64,000 nucleotides of DNA from Roseiarcus sp963820775 (GCA_963820775.1 CAWGBF010000009.1:1-64000); one strand, 5' to 3'. Shown: positions 1-9,336, counted from the first letter of the stretch. Program-made: numbers and translations. The notes: a model not told the origin generated them from the sequence alone.

Positions 1-572
1 GCGAGGAACCCTGACGAGCCGTAGCGATCAAGCATCTCACGAAGATAGGCGGCGCCGGCGAGAATGTTGTCGCGCGGATTGTAACCGTCGGGGCCGAGGT
101 GGTGGCGGGCCCGCAATCCGGCGTATGTCTTTGGCATGATCTGCATCAGCCCCATTGCGCCCTTTGGCGAAACGGCGCGCGGATCTCCTCCGCTCTCGAT
201 CCGCATCACCGCCCAAATCCAGGTGCCGGGGATATTGAATCTGTGCGAGGCCTCTACGACGAAAGCCGTGAAAGGAAGGGTGGGGCGTGGGGTTGCTGTG
301 CCTGCGATCGCGGCCGGCTCGGCGTGGACCGAACCGTCGAACGGCGCCCCGGAGCAAAAGAAGAGCGAGGCGACGCAGATCATCGCATGGACGAACGGCG
401 AACGCGCTGGCGCACTCTCGTCGCCCGCGGCCGATAATACAACGCGCTTGATTGGCTGCCGACGAGACGCGATGGCCTGCAGAACCGCGGCGCAAGATCC
501 GGCAGAGATAACGGAATGGCCCGCCCTGTTGTCGCCCGGAGTAATAGCAGCAGATTCGCGTGATGGCGGCAC
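1..572 (-). CDS. Lytic transglycosylase, SLT family (3' end outside window)
   Basis: Soluble lytic transglycosylase-type protein of a conjugation system, expected to open peptidoglycan locally for the transfer channel. Reading leftward from GTG at 572 the frame stays open to the window edge. It shows the SLT signature: WAVMRIESGGDPRAVS with the catalytic Glu, then GAMGLMQIMPKT, then NPRDNILAGAAYLREM. The GTG has an AGGAGG 7 nt upstream and lies 2 nt after the traF stop, so it is translationally linked. An internal ATG at 383 begins a good signal-peptide-like stretch (MICVASLFFCSGAPFDGSVHA region) and is the alternative start. The C-terminus is cut by the window edge. Confidence 0.85.
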   Translation of the reverse strand, partial: MPPSRESAAITPGDNRAGHSVISAGSCAAVLQAIASRRQPIKRVVLSAAGDESAPARSPFVHAMICVASLFFCSGAPFDGSVHAEPAAIAGTATPRPTLPFTAFVVEASHRFNIPGTWIWAVMRIESGGDPRAVSPKGAMGLMQIMPKTYAGLRARHHLGPDGYNPRDNILAGAAYLREMLDRYGSSGFL

Positions 573-574
573 GA

Positions 575-1099
575 TCACTCCTCCTCTTTGGTTTGATTGA
601 CCCAGAGAGGGATCGCGCGACCGACGATCGATGCGCCGGGCAGCGGGCCGAAATAGCGTCCGTCGAGCGAGTCGGCGGACTGCGGGTTCATTAGGAAGAC
701 ATCGCCTGCTGCGATGACGCGGCAGCCGTGCCAGACAGGAAGCGAGCGGCCGCGGCCATCGCGCTCGCGAGCATCGCCTATTTCGATGGCGTCGACAGTG
801 ACGCTGCGGCCGATACGACAGACCGTTTGTCCGGCGAGCGCCGCTACGTGTTTCAGCAACGGCACGCCGCGCGGCAGATAGCCGCCGTCGGCAAGGAACC
901 GGGCAAGGGGTTCGGGCGGTCTCACGACAACCAGGTCGCCGGCGTGGACCCCGGTGATCCTGGTGACAGCGTAGAGACCGATCGGCACGCTGGCGCTGGC
1001 GTTCCAGACGAGCCACGGCGGGCGGTCGTCGTGCTGAGGGAGCGCCGTGGCGCCGACGCCGAGCGCCATGACCGCGAGAATTGCGCCGCGGCCGATCAT
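575..1099 (-). CDS. traF: TraF-like S26 signal peptidase of conjugative transfer
   Basis: 174-aa S26-family serine peptidase. TraF proteins mature or cyclise the conjugative pilin in the periplasm. One N-terminal membrane segment (residues 5-20) is followed by the SVPIGLY box with the presumed nucleophile Ser37, then PLLKHVAAL with the presumed general base Lys83, and near the end an NPQSADSLDGRYFGPLP box typical of the family. Start chosen at 1099: its ATG overlaps the stop of the DUF2840 gene (ATGA), as in other copies of this cluster. A longer open frame upstream is the shadow of DUF2840. Stop is 2 nt before the transglycosylase GTG. Confidence 0.88.
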   Translation of the reverse strand: MIGRGAILAVMALGVGATALPQHDDRPPWLVWNASASVPIGLYAVTRITGVHAGDLVVVRPPEPLARFLADGGYLPRGVPLLKHVAALAGQTVCRIGRSVTVDAIEIGDARERDGRGRSLPVWHGCRVIAAGDVFLMNPQSADSLDGRYFGPLPGASIVGRAIPLWVNQTKEEE

Positions 1100-1602
1100 G
1101 GCGCGAGACCGCGGCGCATGAGCCAGGCCTTGTGGCGCGCAAGCGTATAAGGGCGGGGCTGTTCGCCAGCCGTCAGGCGATTGTGGACGTGCCGCCAATG
1201 GTCCGGCGCTGCGTCGGCGGGATCGACACCGGAGGCTTCCACCACGTCGATCGCCTGCAGTACCTGATCGACCTTCGGCCAGCCGTTCATGCGCAGCAGA
1301 ATGTCGCCGCCGGGACGCACGAATGGCAGCGTCGCGTAGGGTTCTCCTGGCGCAACTGCGCGTACGATGTCGATGCGGGAGATGATGGTGCCGAAGTCGT
1401 TCGACGCCCAGCGCACGAAGGCGAAGACGCCGCCCGGCGCGAAGCTGACGATCCGCCGCCGGCGATCGAGGACCTTCTCGTCGGCGATTCGTCCGAAGCG
1501 AATCCAGTGCTCGATGCGCTTCTCGAGCCAAGTCAGCTCGACAAGCGTCAGCGCGGTCGCAGCATCATTTGACAGCCCGCGGGCTGCTGCGCTGGCGTTC
1601 AT
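1096..1602 (-). CDS. DUF2840 family protein
   Basis: 168-aa protein of the DUF2840 family, recognised by its sequence (TLVELTWLEKRIEHWIRFGR near the start, DHWRHVHNRLTAGE near the end) and by its fixed place between parA and traF in alphaproteobacterial conjugative elements. Biochemical function is unknown. It overlaps both neighbours by 4 nt (ATGA at 1599-1602 and 1096-1099), so parA, the small partition-type gene, DUF2840, traF and the transglycosylase form one tightly coupled operon. Start ATG at 1602 is set by that overlap. Confidence 0.85.
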   Translation of the reverse strand: MNASAAARGLSNDAATALTLVELTWLEKRIEHWIRFGRIADEKVLDRRRRIVSFAPGGVFAFVRWASNDFGTIISRIDIVRAVAPGEPYATLPFVRPGGDILLRMNGWPKVDQVLQAIDVVEASGVDPADAAPDHWRHVHNRLTAGEQPRPYTLARHKAWLMRRGLAP

Positions 1603-1853
1603 TGCGGGTCTCCGTCTTTGTCGGGGAATTCGCGCGCGAGCAGCTCGCGCAACATGTCGGCGACGGTCTGTCCGCGCCGGAACGCGGTGACCTTGATGCG
1701 GGCGCGCTGTTCCGGGGTGACGTCGATTGTGAGCCGCGCAGTGAAGGGGCTGGCTTCCGATTCGCGCGAAGGCAGGGCTTCCCGCGTGCGGACCCACGTT
1801 TCGGCGTCGCCAGGGCGCGCGGCGAAGGCGCGTCTGGCAGTGCGGCGGCTCAT
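1599..1853 (-). CDS. Small partition-type ribbon-helix-helix-like protein
   Basis: 84-aa basic protein. The C-terminal half (ARLTIDVTPEQRARIKVTAFRRGQTVADMLRELLA) looks like a ribbon-helix-helix fold: a beta strand, then two helices, as in ParG-like partners of ParA or plasmid copy-control proteins. It starts within the parA stop (ATGA) and ends within the DUF2840 start. The likely role is DNA binding with ParA in element partition; this is inferred from fold and context only. Confidence 0.75.
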   Translation of the reverse strand: MSRRTARRAFAARPGDAETWVRTREALPSRESEASPFTARLTIDVTPEQRARIKVTAFRRGQTVADMLRELLAREFPDKDGDPQ

Positions 1854-2487
1854 CGCATGAGCCTCTCGATCTCGGCGATGAGGGAGGCGATCTCGCGATT
1901 GGCGGGTCCGCCGGCATCGATCTCACCGACCAGTCGGCCGCTGCGTGCGGCGTCGGTGAAGCCGACGCGCTGCCCGATCGTCGAGGCGAGCACGGCGGGT
2001 CGTGGTCGACGAGCAGTTCGGCTGTCTCGCGAGCGAGGATCGTTCGCGCGCCGCAGCGGTTCAGAACGAACCGGGCGACGAGCTGTGGACGGAAGATGCC
2101 CGCTTCGCCGATGAGCTTGAGCATCTCGCCAGAAGCCCAGCCGTCGAACGGCGACGGCTGCGCGGGGATCAACACAAGGTCAGCGGCGAGCAGTGCCGAA
2201 CGCATCAGTCCGGTGATGCGCGGCGGCCCGTCGATGACGACGTGACGGGCGTCTCGCGCGAGTTCGGGCGCCTGCCGATGCAGCGTGTCGCGCGCGAGGC
2301 CGATGACACGGAAGAGCCTCGGCGCGCCTTCCTTGGCGCGCTGCTCGGACCAGTCGAGCGCCGATCCTTGCGGGTCGGCGTCGATCAGCGTGACGCGCTT
2401 GCCCTGCCGAGCCCAGGCGCCCGCCAGATGCAGAGCCAGGGTGGTCTTGCCGACGCCGCCCTTCTGATTGAGCAGCGCCACGATCAT
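1850..2487 (-). pseudogene. parA: ParA partition ATPase, single-base frameshift
   Basis: ParA/MinD-type ATPase for element partition. N-terminal NQKGGVGKTT (residues 8-16) is the deviant Walker A; LIDADPQGS and ARHVVIDGPP follow. The frame is normal up to residue about 163 (LLVDHDPP) and then turns into low-complexity residues. Reading on with one extra base near 1993-1999 restores a typical C-terminus (VLASTIGQRVGFTDAARSG ... EIERLMR) and a stop at 1850 that overlaps the next ATG. The span is 638 nt, one base short of 213 codons, so one C seems to be missing from a CCC run. Either a real lesion or an assembly error. Confidence 0.85.
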
Positions 2488-2802
2488 TGCGCCCTCGTGC
2501 AGCCTGCGTGTCGCGAGGCGCAGGTAATCCCTCGCGGCTCAATCGGAGGTGAAGCCGAGAACGAAAGCAGGCAGTTGAGGGGCGTGTGAGTTGCTGCAGC
2601 GTACTTGGGGCTTCGGCCTGATGCGGAGCCTTGAACGGACTGACTGCATCCAGCGGTCACGGGCGGCGAAAGGCGCTCGGATCCTGCTGATCCACAGCGT
2701 GCAGATTCGGGCGTTCCCGTTAGAAAGAATCCGAAGGATTCTTTGTTAGAGAAGTTACGGGCGCCCCAACCATCTGAGTTGCTTGGTTTTTCGAGCGATT
2801 CC

Positions 2803-2865
2803 GGTCCCTGATAGCACGTGGATCCGGTCCCCGATGGCACGATAGGGGCGGTCCCCGATAGCACG
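2803..2865. repeat. Three 16-bp iterons between repA and parA (candidate oriV)
   Basis: Three near-identical copies of ggtcccYgatRgcacg start at 2803, 2826 and 2850, spaced 23 and 24 bp, about two helical turns. They lie directly downstream of the repA stop and about 300 nt upstream of parA, the usual place for the RepA-binding iterons of a replication origin. A perfect hairpin (9-bp arms, 2724-2732 and 2736-2744, 3-nt loop) is in the same intergenic stretch. The gap 2488-2872 holds no convincing gene. Confidence 0.65.
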
Positions 2866-2872
2866 AGGGAAT

Positions 2873-3781
2873 TCACAACTTATCCCCAGTAGGCCGTAAG
2901 ACGTTTCGGCGACGCGGCGCTTCAGCCAGCGGATCGATGGGCGAGGGTTTGAAGGACAGCCGCTCCGCGCCCGACGGGGACCGTTCGATCGTGAGGCTGT
3001 AGCCCGGCAGCGGTTGGCGGCGAACGATGTCGCGAATGTCGTAGACGAAATGCTTGAGCGGCGAGAGGCTGCCGGACTTGGCGTGGAGATGGCCGAAGTC
3101 GAAGCTCCAGCCGTAGTCCTGACGACCGCCATGCTTGCGGACGATGCGATAAAGCCAACGCTCGAGCCCGCCGGTCAGCGAGAAATAGGCCCGATCGATG
3201 GTCAGCACGAGCGCGTCTTCGAGGACGCCGGCGTAGAACCAGTCCGGCAGGATCAATTCGATCCCGAGCGCCCGACCGTTGGCGTCGGCCGTTTCCTTCC
3301 ACTCGTTGATCCAGGAGAAGCGATGGCGGCGACGTTCGGCGAGTTGCCGTATCGAGGTCGCGACCGTGGTCGACTGGAGCCGGTCGAGGCCGGCTTTGAG
3401 GCGCTGGTAGTCGCGTGCGCCGGCGCCGCGGCCGACGAAGGTGAGGATCTCGTATGGCGTCGCCGCCATCAGGCGGGAGGTGCGCAAGCCGGCGTCGCGG
3501 GCATGGACGATCTAGGAGGCCGCCCAGATCAGCACGTCGGCGTCCCAGATGGTCGCCATGCCATGTTCGGGTGCGGCCTCGACGCGAATGGCGATCGAGC
3601 CGGCCCTGAAATCGATCGGCGCAAGGCGCTTCGACTTGGCGAGCGAGAAAAATGGAAAGGCCATCAAGTCCTGCGCATCGCGTGGCGCGAGGTCGCCCGG
3701 GAGCGCACGGAAGAGGTCGAGTTGCTCGCGCCCTGGAGCTCGTCCGCCCGGCGGCGGCATGTCCTCGCTCCGCGCAAGCAT
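2873..3781 (-). pseudogene. repA: Replication initiator RepA, interrupted by an amber stop
   Basis: Plasmid/ICE replication initiator protein A family. The two parts are in one frame: residues 1-89 (3512-3781, with LMAFPFFSLAKSKR) and the larger C-terminal part (to 2873, with TPYEILTFVGRG, RFSWINEW, DFGHLHAKSGSLSPLKHF). A TAG at 3512-3514 sits after DVLIWAAS, where family members have a residue such as Gln (CAG to TAG is one change). The span is exactly 303 codons. As assembled, no full RepA is made. The 5' end overlaps the AlpA-like gene stop by 1 nt, and the iterons lie just downstream. Confidence 0.88.
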
Positions 3782-4068
3782 CAGCGCCGCTCCCGGCCCG
3801 CATAGGCCAGCGGGGCAGGTGCGGCTTGGCGTTTTGCGGGGAGCACGGTTCCGACGCCGGGATCGGAGGTCGAGTTCTTGGCGCCGAGGTCGGCCCAGGC
3901 CTTGAGGTCGTCGAGCGCGTAGACGACGCGGCCGCCGATCTTCCGGTACTTCGGTCCGGTGCCATAGATGCGGTGCTTCTCCAGTGTGCGACCGGAGAGG
4001 CTGAGAAACCGCGCCGCCTCGGGGGTCCTGAGAAAGCGTGGAGGCAATCCGGCAAGGGGATCGGGCAT
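3781..4068 (-). CDS. AlpA/excisionase-type helix-turn-helix protein
   Basis: 95-aa DNA-binding protein. Residues 12-60 (RFLRTPEAARFLSLSGRTLEKHR ... KIGGRVVYALDDLKAWAD) form the winged HTH of the AlpA/MerR-like excisionase superfamily. In related elements this gene sits immediately before repA and probably controls excision or repA expression. Its stop overlaps the repA ATG. The C-terminal third is low in known motifs. Confidence 0.82.
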   Translation of the reverse strand: MPDPLAGLPPRFLRTPEAARFLSLSGRTLEKHRIYGTGPKYRKIGGRVVYALDDLKAWADLGAKNSTSDPGVGTVLPAKRQAAPAPLAYAGRERR

Positions 4069-4231
4069 GAACGCGGCTCCGTGTTCCGTTCAGCGGCCGT
4101 CGGACATCGACGGCGGTTCGCGGGCCACGGTGGCGGAGAAAGGCTGGCGGGAGGGATGACGGAGTTGGAGGGTCTCGTCAGCGGCGCCCCCAAAAGGCGC
4201 GATCGAGAGCCAAGCCGAATAGAGCGACGCC

Positions 4232-5012
4232 TCAGTCGCCGCGCAGCAGCTTGCGGTAACCGCCTCTCATCATCCCGATCGGGTCTTTCACGAGACGGAT
4301 AGTCTGACCGCGGATGGAGGATGTCTTCCAGGCATACCGCGTGACGGCCTCGGCGCCGTAGAGCGCGTCGGCGATCTCACGATAGCTCGCGTCGGCGAGG
4401 TGAGCGTCGAGGGCGCGGATCATCAGGGTGAGACGTTGGCGATGACGCCGCGTGATTTGCCAGGCTTTTGGCAGAGGACCGGACGAACGCCCGGTCAGAC
4501 GTCGCTGGAAGCGGATGAGGCTGAGAACGCGAACCCGAAAATCATCGTCCAGCGGCAATAAGGCAGCGAGCTTCTGACCTGCTCGAACATCGCGAAGCCA
4601 CAGGTGGTGATCGCCTGAGGCGTCCTCGACGACGATATGGGCGCCGTCGGCGTAGATGGCGCTCGTCCGCGATGGGAGATCGACCCCGGCGAGTTCTCGA
4701 GCCTTGGGATAGCAATCAGGCGCAGTGACAAGGACAACGGTCGGCGGCAAAAGTTCGGGACGCCAGATCGTCGGGTGAAGGTTTGCTGGCCCGTCGGGAT
4801 CGCGGACGAAAGGACAACCCCCAGCGACGGGAGATTGCCGCCATGGCCGCTTCCTCGGTGATGGCGCCTATGGCGATGCGCTCAAGCGCTCGCCGATAGT
4901 CCTCTCGGTATTCGGGATTGCGCCTCAAGAATTCCCAAGCGAGTCCTGCGCGATCGAGTTCCCTCAAGGCGCCGCCTGCGTTCGGCGAGCGCCAGTCCAT
5001 CGTTCTTGGCAC
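4232..5012 (-). pseudogene. DUF6499-DUF2285 two-domain protein, frameshifted
   Basis: Conserved gene of this element type: an N-terminal DUF6499-like transcriptional-regulator domain (DWRSPNAGGALRELDRAGLAWEFLRRNPEYREDYRR) and a C-terminal DUF2285 domain (HHLWLRDVRAGQKLAALLPLD ... GYRKLLRGD). The two halves are in different frames. Removing one T from the run read as aaa at 4809-4811 on the plus strand joins them through SFVRDPDGPANLHPTIWRPEL. The span is 781 nt, one base more than 260 codons. Function is unknown; a regulatory role is inferred. Confidence 0.8.
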
Positions 5013-5177
5013 GCGTGACTTCCCCTCAAAGGGCCTGCAAAGGCCGATTCGGGCATCATTCCGGCCGAGGCGTGGTCCCGCTAGTCCTCGAGGATCGAAT
5101 GCGCGATGCGTGAAGGCGCGCCTACTTGGTTCGACAATTTGGCGCGCTCTGGCATTTTTCGCGTCAGAACAGCGGCG

Positions 5178-5441
5178 TCATTGCGGGCGCGGACGCAAAA
5201 GATTGCGGTAGCCCGCCTGCGTCATCCAGCGCGCCCGCGCGAGATGACTGTCGTGGACCATGCGGGCGCGTTCCGGTTCGCGATCTGGATCCACGCCGAA
5301 GATAATTCGGGCCGCCTCCCGCCAGTCAGCGCCTTCCTCGTCGGCGTCCAGAAGCCGCAGATAGGTTGCGAAATGGCGCTCGTCATAGGCCGTCAGCTGC
5401 GCGCTCTCTGGCGGGCAATCTTCGAAAGCGGTGATCGTCAT
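5178..5441 (-). CDS. Short DUF2285-type protein
   Basis: 87-aa protein related to the DUF2285 C-terminal module: LRLLDADEEGADWREAARIIFG, then HDSHLARARWMTQAGYRNLL at the end, which matches the RGGYRKLL ending of the upstream DUF2285 protein. Start ATG at 5441 follows conserved family length; a longer open frame further upstream has no family resemblance. It lies on the minus strand 165 nt downstream of nothing coding on the right and before the plus-strand XRE gene. Function unknown. Confidence 0.75.
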   Translation of the reverse strand: MTITAFEDCPPESAQLTAYDERHFATYLRLLDADEEGADWREAARIIFGVDPDREPERARMVHDSHLARARWMTQAGYRNLLRPRPQ

Positions 5442-5764
5442 TGTGCGGGTGCTTCCACGGCCCAAGCGGCTTGTTAACATACGACTCGGCGACGTTACTA
5501 TCCCTGACGCGCTGATGCGCTTCATGCATCGCTGCAAGCGCCGCCGTGCATCGGGATGCAAATCCAAATCATCGCGTCGGTCACCACAATAAAGTGGATG
5601 ACGTTTAACGCGGGCGCCTGTCGCACCTGTGACAGCGCTAGGGCGACGCGTGAACCGATCTCCTCGCCTCGTAGTGATTCCTGGCACCGACATGGACCCC
5701 GTAGGGCCGGATTGTAGAGAATACTCCGTGGTAAAATACTCGACAAGCCGTTGCCCTCTCGCGC
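5442..5764. other. Divergent intergenic region between DUF2285-type gene and XRE regulator
   Basis: About 320 nt with no supported gene. It separates the minus-strand DUF2285-type gene from the plus-strand XRE gene, so it probably holds both promoters. I could not place a reliable -35/-10 pair. Confidence 0.5.
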
Positions 5765-6019
5765 ATGGACATCCGGGAGGTCTTCGCGCGGAACCTGAGG
5801 CGATATCGGCGCGCAGCAAGGCTGTCGCAGGAAGAGCTCGCGCACCGGTCTGATCTCGATAGAACCTACATCAGTTCACTCGAGCGGAGCGTCTATGCCG
5901 CCAGCATCGATGTGGTCGATCGGCTTGCGGCAGCCCTGGAAATACAGGCTGCAGACCTCCTCGTCCGACCCTCGCCCGCCCGCGCAAGGAAGCCGCCTGT
6001 GCTCGGTGGCGAACGGTAG
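5765..6019 (+). CDS. XRE-family transcriptional regulator
   Basis: 84-aa protein with a single Cro/CI-type HTH at residues 9-63 (NLRRYRRAARLSQEELAHRSDLDRTYISSLERS, followed by a helix ending AAALEIQAADLL). It is the only plus-strand gene of the element module and faces away from the repA-parA operon, so it may be the element repressor; that is inferred from position. A strong GC hairpin follows at 6066. Confidence 0.85.
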   Translation: MDIREVFARNLRRYRRAARLSQEELAHRSDLDRTYISSLERSVYAASIDVVDRLAAALEIQAADLLVRPSPARARKPPVLGGER

Positions 6020-6065
6020 GGAATGAAGACGCGTGTCGGACGCGGCCGTAGTTGTGCGCGAGAAA

Positions 6066-6090
6066 GCCCCGCCCGGAGGCCGGGCGGGGC
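6066..6090. terminator. Bidirectional hairpin between convergent XRE and DUF736 genes
   Basis: Perfect 11-bp inverted repeat (6066-6076 with 6080-6090) around a 3-nt loop, between the end of the XRE gene and the end of DUF736. On the minus strand it is followed by TTTCT, on the plus strand by GTTTGT; the U tract is short on both sides. Confidence 0.6.
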
Positions 6091-6103
6091 GTTTGTCGTG
6101 GGC

Positions 6104-6427
6104 TCAGTCGCCGTTGGGCTTGCGGCCGCGCGACCAAATAAGGGTGAAGCCCTCGCTGTCCTCGTCGTCGAAGAGGTTTGCGTAGATCGGCGCGTTGAAG
6201 CTGGGATCGTCCAGCTTGACCGAGAGGTAGTCGCGGCCCTCGTTTGAGCGCTTGGACCAGGCGGCCCCGATCTCGGCCCGGCCGACGTACACGCGGTGGC
6301 TGGGGGCGTTGTCGTTGCCGCGGCTGGTCTCCTGGACGATGCGGACGCCCTTGGTCTGGACGCTCAGGGTGACGATCTCGCCCTGGAACTCGTTGCCGAC
6401 CTTCTTGAAGGAACCGATGTTGGCCAT
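6104..6427 (-). CDS. DUF736 family protein
   Basis: 107-aa DUF736 protein: MANIGSFKKVGNEFQGEI at the N-terminus, then VGRAEIGAAWSKRSNEGRDYLSVKLDDPSFNAPIYANL. DUF736 genes are standard members of alphaproteobacterial conjugative islands; function unknown. A GGAG-type ribosome site precedes the ATG (aaggagaagcgac). The full family length is present, so the gene looks intact while neighbours are broken. Confidence 0.9.
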   Translation of the reverse strand: MANIGSFKKVGNEFQGEIVTLSVQTKGVRIVQETSRGNDNAPSHRVYVGRAEIGAAWSKRSNEGRDYLSVKLDDPSFNAPIYANLFDDEDSEGFTLIWSRGRKPNGD

Positions 6428-7041
6428 GTCGCTTCTCCTTGCTGTTTTCGAGCCCGCGACCGCCGCGGCCTCGATGGCGATCGTGAGGCCGAGGACGATC
6501 GACGACGCACCCGACGGCCGGGGTCCCCGTCGCGCCTTTTCGCGATGGGGTGGCCAAAGGGCCGAAGCGCAGCGGAGGATGGCGAAGGGGAGACTTTCTT
6601 GCCTCGCGAGGAATGGGCGAACAGGGGTCCCCGTCGGGCCTGCCAGGCGGGGTGGAGCGCCCAGGGGAAGAAAGTCGAGCCGGCGTCGTTGCGGCTCAGG
6701 CGATCGAGGCGAAGCCGGCCTTCGGCCAGATCAAGCCATGGAGAGGCCATGTGGTCCGCGCGCCGAACAGCATCCTCGGGAGAAGACGTGGCGGACGTCG
6801 AACGCCGCGCACAAGAGGTCCGGCTTTCCAGGCGAAGAATAGGAAACGGTGGCGGATAGAAAGGATGGCGCCCTGATCGGCTGCAACCTGCACAACGACC
6901 ACGACCCTGCCGCTGGAACGCATCTCGGCGGGCTCAGAGGCGCTGAACGACCCGAGCGCTCCAAGTGCGGCGATGCTCTCATTCGCGTGGACGAGCGGTC
7001 ATGGCCCCGATATCCAACCGAGCGACGATGACGGCGTGAGC
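6428..7041. other. Gene-free stretch between DUF736 and membrane protein
   Basis: About 600 nt without a gene I can support. Open frames here on both strands are rich in Arg, Ser and Gly, as expected from GC-rich non-coding sequence. In related elements a long leader precedes DUF736. Confidence 0.4.
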
Positions 7042-7518
7042 TCACCCCTTGCTGACCGCTGGCGCCAGAGACAGCGACCGAGCCGGGCCTGCAACGCGCT
7101 GCCCGACCGTCGGCGGGACGAACAAAGACATGCGGGCAAAAGCCGTGGCGCCGACGAGAATGGCGCCAACAACGGCGAACGCATCGCGCCAGCCTTCGGA
7201 GGGGACGGCGATGAGCGCGAGCCCGAGCGCGGCGTGGTAGCCGGCGATGGCCGCCGGCGCCGCATAGAGGAGCGCGATTGCGGCGCGGATGAGCGGCGTT
7301 GGCGCCGTTGCGAAGGCGATCTGTCCGATCGCCAGGGTTGCGCCGCCGGCGAGAACGCCAATGACAAGCGCGCCGATGATACCCGAGCCGAGGTGGAAGG
7401 CGGCGAGGGCCGCAGTCAGGCCCGTGAAGAAGGGGAGCGCGTAGACGGCGAGCGTGAACAGCAGCCAGCAGAAGAAGCCGACGCCGAGAACGCTCAGAAC
7501 GATACCCGGAATAAGCAT
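7042..7518 (-). CDS. Small integral membrane protein of the conjugative element
   Basis: 158-aa very hydrophobic protein with about four membrane segments: residues 2-32, 38-62, 76-98 and 108-132 (for example LIPGIVLSVLGVGFFCWLLF). It has no catalytic motif I recognise. The position next to DUF736 is shared with other islands of this type. The C-terminal tail is short and polar (GPARSLSLAPAVSKG). A ggagg site precedes the ATG at 7518. Confidence 0.7.
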   Translation of the reverse strand: MLIPGIVLSVLGVGFFCWLLFTLAVYALPFFTGLTAALAAFHLGSGIIGALVIGVLAGGATLAIGQIAFATAPTPLIRAAIALLYAAPAAIAGYHAALGLALIAVPSEGWRDAFAVVGAILVGATAFARMSLFVPPTVGQRVAGPARSLSLAPAVSKG

Positions 7519-8545
7519 GGTGGAAACCTCCGGGACAAAACGTCAAACGGTCGCGCCTTCCACCACCACCACGGCGCGGGCCTCACGATAACCTAGATGA
7601 GGACGGTTTGGAATCCGGCGTCGCGCATTTCGCGTGATGCGGCATTTCCCAAACATGCCTGTCCGGTTAAGACATCGACGCACTACGATAGCAGTCGCCA
7701 GACTCCTCATTCGGCGTCAGCAATGCGCCCAAGTCGTCGTTGAGCGTGTCCCTACAGCATCCCATAAGCGGACACGCAAACGCACCGCTGAGGCGGCATG
7801 TTGGCTCCAAAAGCAGGGAGTTGCCAGCTCGTCGCTACGTTAGCCGCTGGTCGAAACAGCCTGCTCCAAACTTGGAGGATGCTTGGTGTTTCTTGCCGCG
7901 TGGAGAAACGAGAAGGGACTAACTGATTGTCATCGAGGATCGGACCTGCACTCCGTAGGGAACAGCCCTTGGCGCGCGATTGCGTCACGCGGACACTAAA
8001 CATCGATCCGGAACGCGTGAGGCGCAGCGGCCGCGCCGAAGGAGAATCGGCCTTTCAAGACAGGTTTGGGGCTGACCTGCGCATCAAGGTCTCTGAGGAC
8101 GCGATCGGGTTAGGCGGATACGGCAAGACCCTCCCGGTCCTGTACGGAATTGAATTGCAAGACGACGATGAGGAGGACGACAATGATGATAGCATTGCCG
8201 AGTCTTGGACCACCTCGACATCGGCGCTAAATCACACCGGCAGTATTTGTTGGGTTTGAGCAATGGTGGGAATGTTTTGTAAGATCAGCTAAGGAAATCT
8301 ATCACAATTGCGGGTTACGACTCTTCAGCTAAGTGACGGAGAATACAAAAGCAAACTTTTGCATGGTAAATTTCCAAGGCTGCTAAGAGATGCTATAGCA
8401 ATTGAGATTGCAATCACTTTTTCAGTTCGTAAGGAGGAGCACGCTAAAAGAAAGGCTGAGACGGGTCTTGATTCAACCATGTCTCCGTACGGTTATTGTT
8501 TTTTGCGCAATCCTCGATCAATTGCTCAAAGCCTGACTCAAAAGT
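7519..8545. other. Gene-poor junction at the right side of the conjugative element
   Basis: About 1 kb without a convincing gene. GC falls towards 8.2-8.5 kb. A plus-strand open frame at 8308-8568 (86 codons, AT-rich) could be a relic but resembles nothing I know. No attachment-site repeat was recognised here. Confidence 0.35.
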
Positions 8546-8943
8546 CTAGGCCCGCGCGAGCCGCCTGAGGGGGAGTTGGATGCAGGCGAGGGTGATGAAG
8601 GCGGCGAGGGTGTCGGCGAGGTTCTCGTAATCCTTGGCCAGACGTCGATTTCGGCCGAACCAGGAGAAGGTCCGTTCGACGACCGAGCGACGCGGCAGGA
8701 CGATGAATCCCGAACTGTCGTCGGGACGCGCGGAAGATGTTGTAGATTGTCGAGCGCGGCGGGAACACCCCGCGCGGCAAATATCGCCATGGGCAACCGG
8801 TTCGCAGGAGATAGAAGATCGCGTTCATCACCGAGCGCATGTCGGTTTTGCGCGGCCGTCCACCGGACTTCGCCGGCGGAATCAGTTGCGCCAGGCGCCC
8901 CTATTCCGGATCGGTCAGGTCGCTCGGCAGACAATCCCCAGCT
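8546..8943 (-). pseudogene. IS5-family transposase remnant with internal deletion
   Basis: Only the two ends of an IS5-family (IS427-type) transposase remain. The N-terminal part reads LTDPE-stop-GRLAQLIPPAKSGGRP, then NAIFYLLRTGCPWRYLPR and STIYNIFR; the C-terminal part reads GFIVLPRRSVVERTFSWFG, then NRRLAKDYENLADTLAAF and ends LPLRRLARA. They join near 8723-8732, and the DDE middle region is gone. A TAG at 8901-8903 replaces the conserved Trp of DPEW. Not functional. Confidence 0.82.
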
Positions 8944-9150
8944 TGGCGATACCGGCTCCGGTCAGTCTCCGCCCAAATCCCGAATCATCCTCAAAATTGC
9001 CGATGACCCGGTGAATTATTCCTTCCTTAACACCACCCTACCTCTTGAGACAGGTTCTTAAGGATGAAGTACTCGAAAAAATATTGAGAAAAGATGGCGT
9101 GAGTTTAAGTTTTTTTAGTTGAGAGGGGGGAATAGGAACGATAAGAATTT

Positions 9151-9336
9151 TTGCCTTCAAAATTTAACTCGATTAGAAGTAAATACAAGATCAAAGACAA
9201 GGTAAATTCAATATTTTTCGTAGGCAAAGATGATTCAGCGGCAATACAACTGGCCGATTTTTTCGTTTCCTATAGTAGAAGACACGTCTTCTGGCAGAGA
9301 AAAACAAGGGTATGGCTCCGCCGACCGACGCTATAA
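9151..9336 (+). pseudogene. Possible DUF3800-type C-terminal fragment
   Basis: A short AT-rich frame contains SIFFVGKDDSAAIQLADFFVSYSRR, which resembles the acidic SKDxxxIQLADF end of DUF3800 proteins. No N-terminal domain is visible upstream; the IS5 remnant ends about 200 nt to the left. Probably a relic left by deletion. The rest of 8944-9567 shows no gene. Confidence 0.35.

Noticed and set aside
7752..8003. 83-codon minus-strand frame right of the conjugative element
   Set aside because: No recognisable domain and no ribosome site; could be a relic but cannot be supported.
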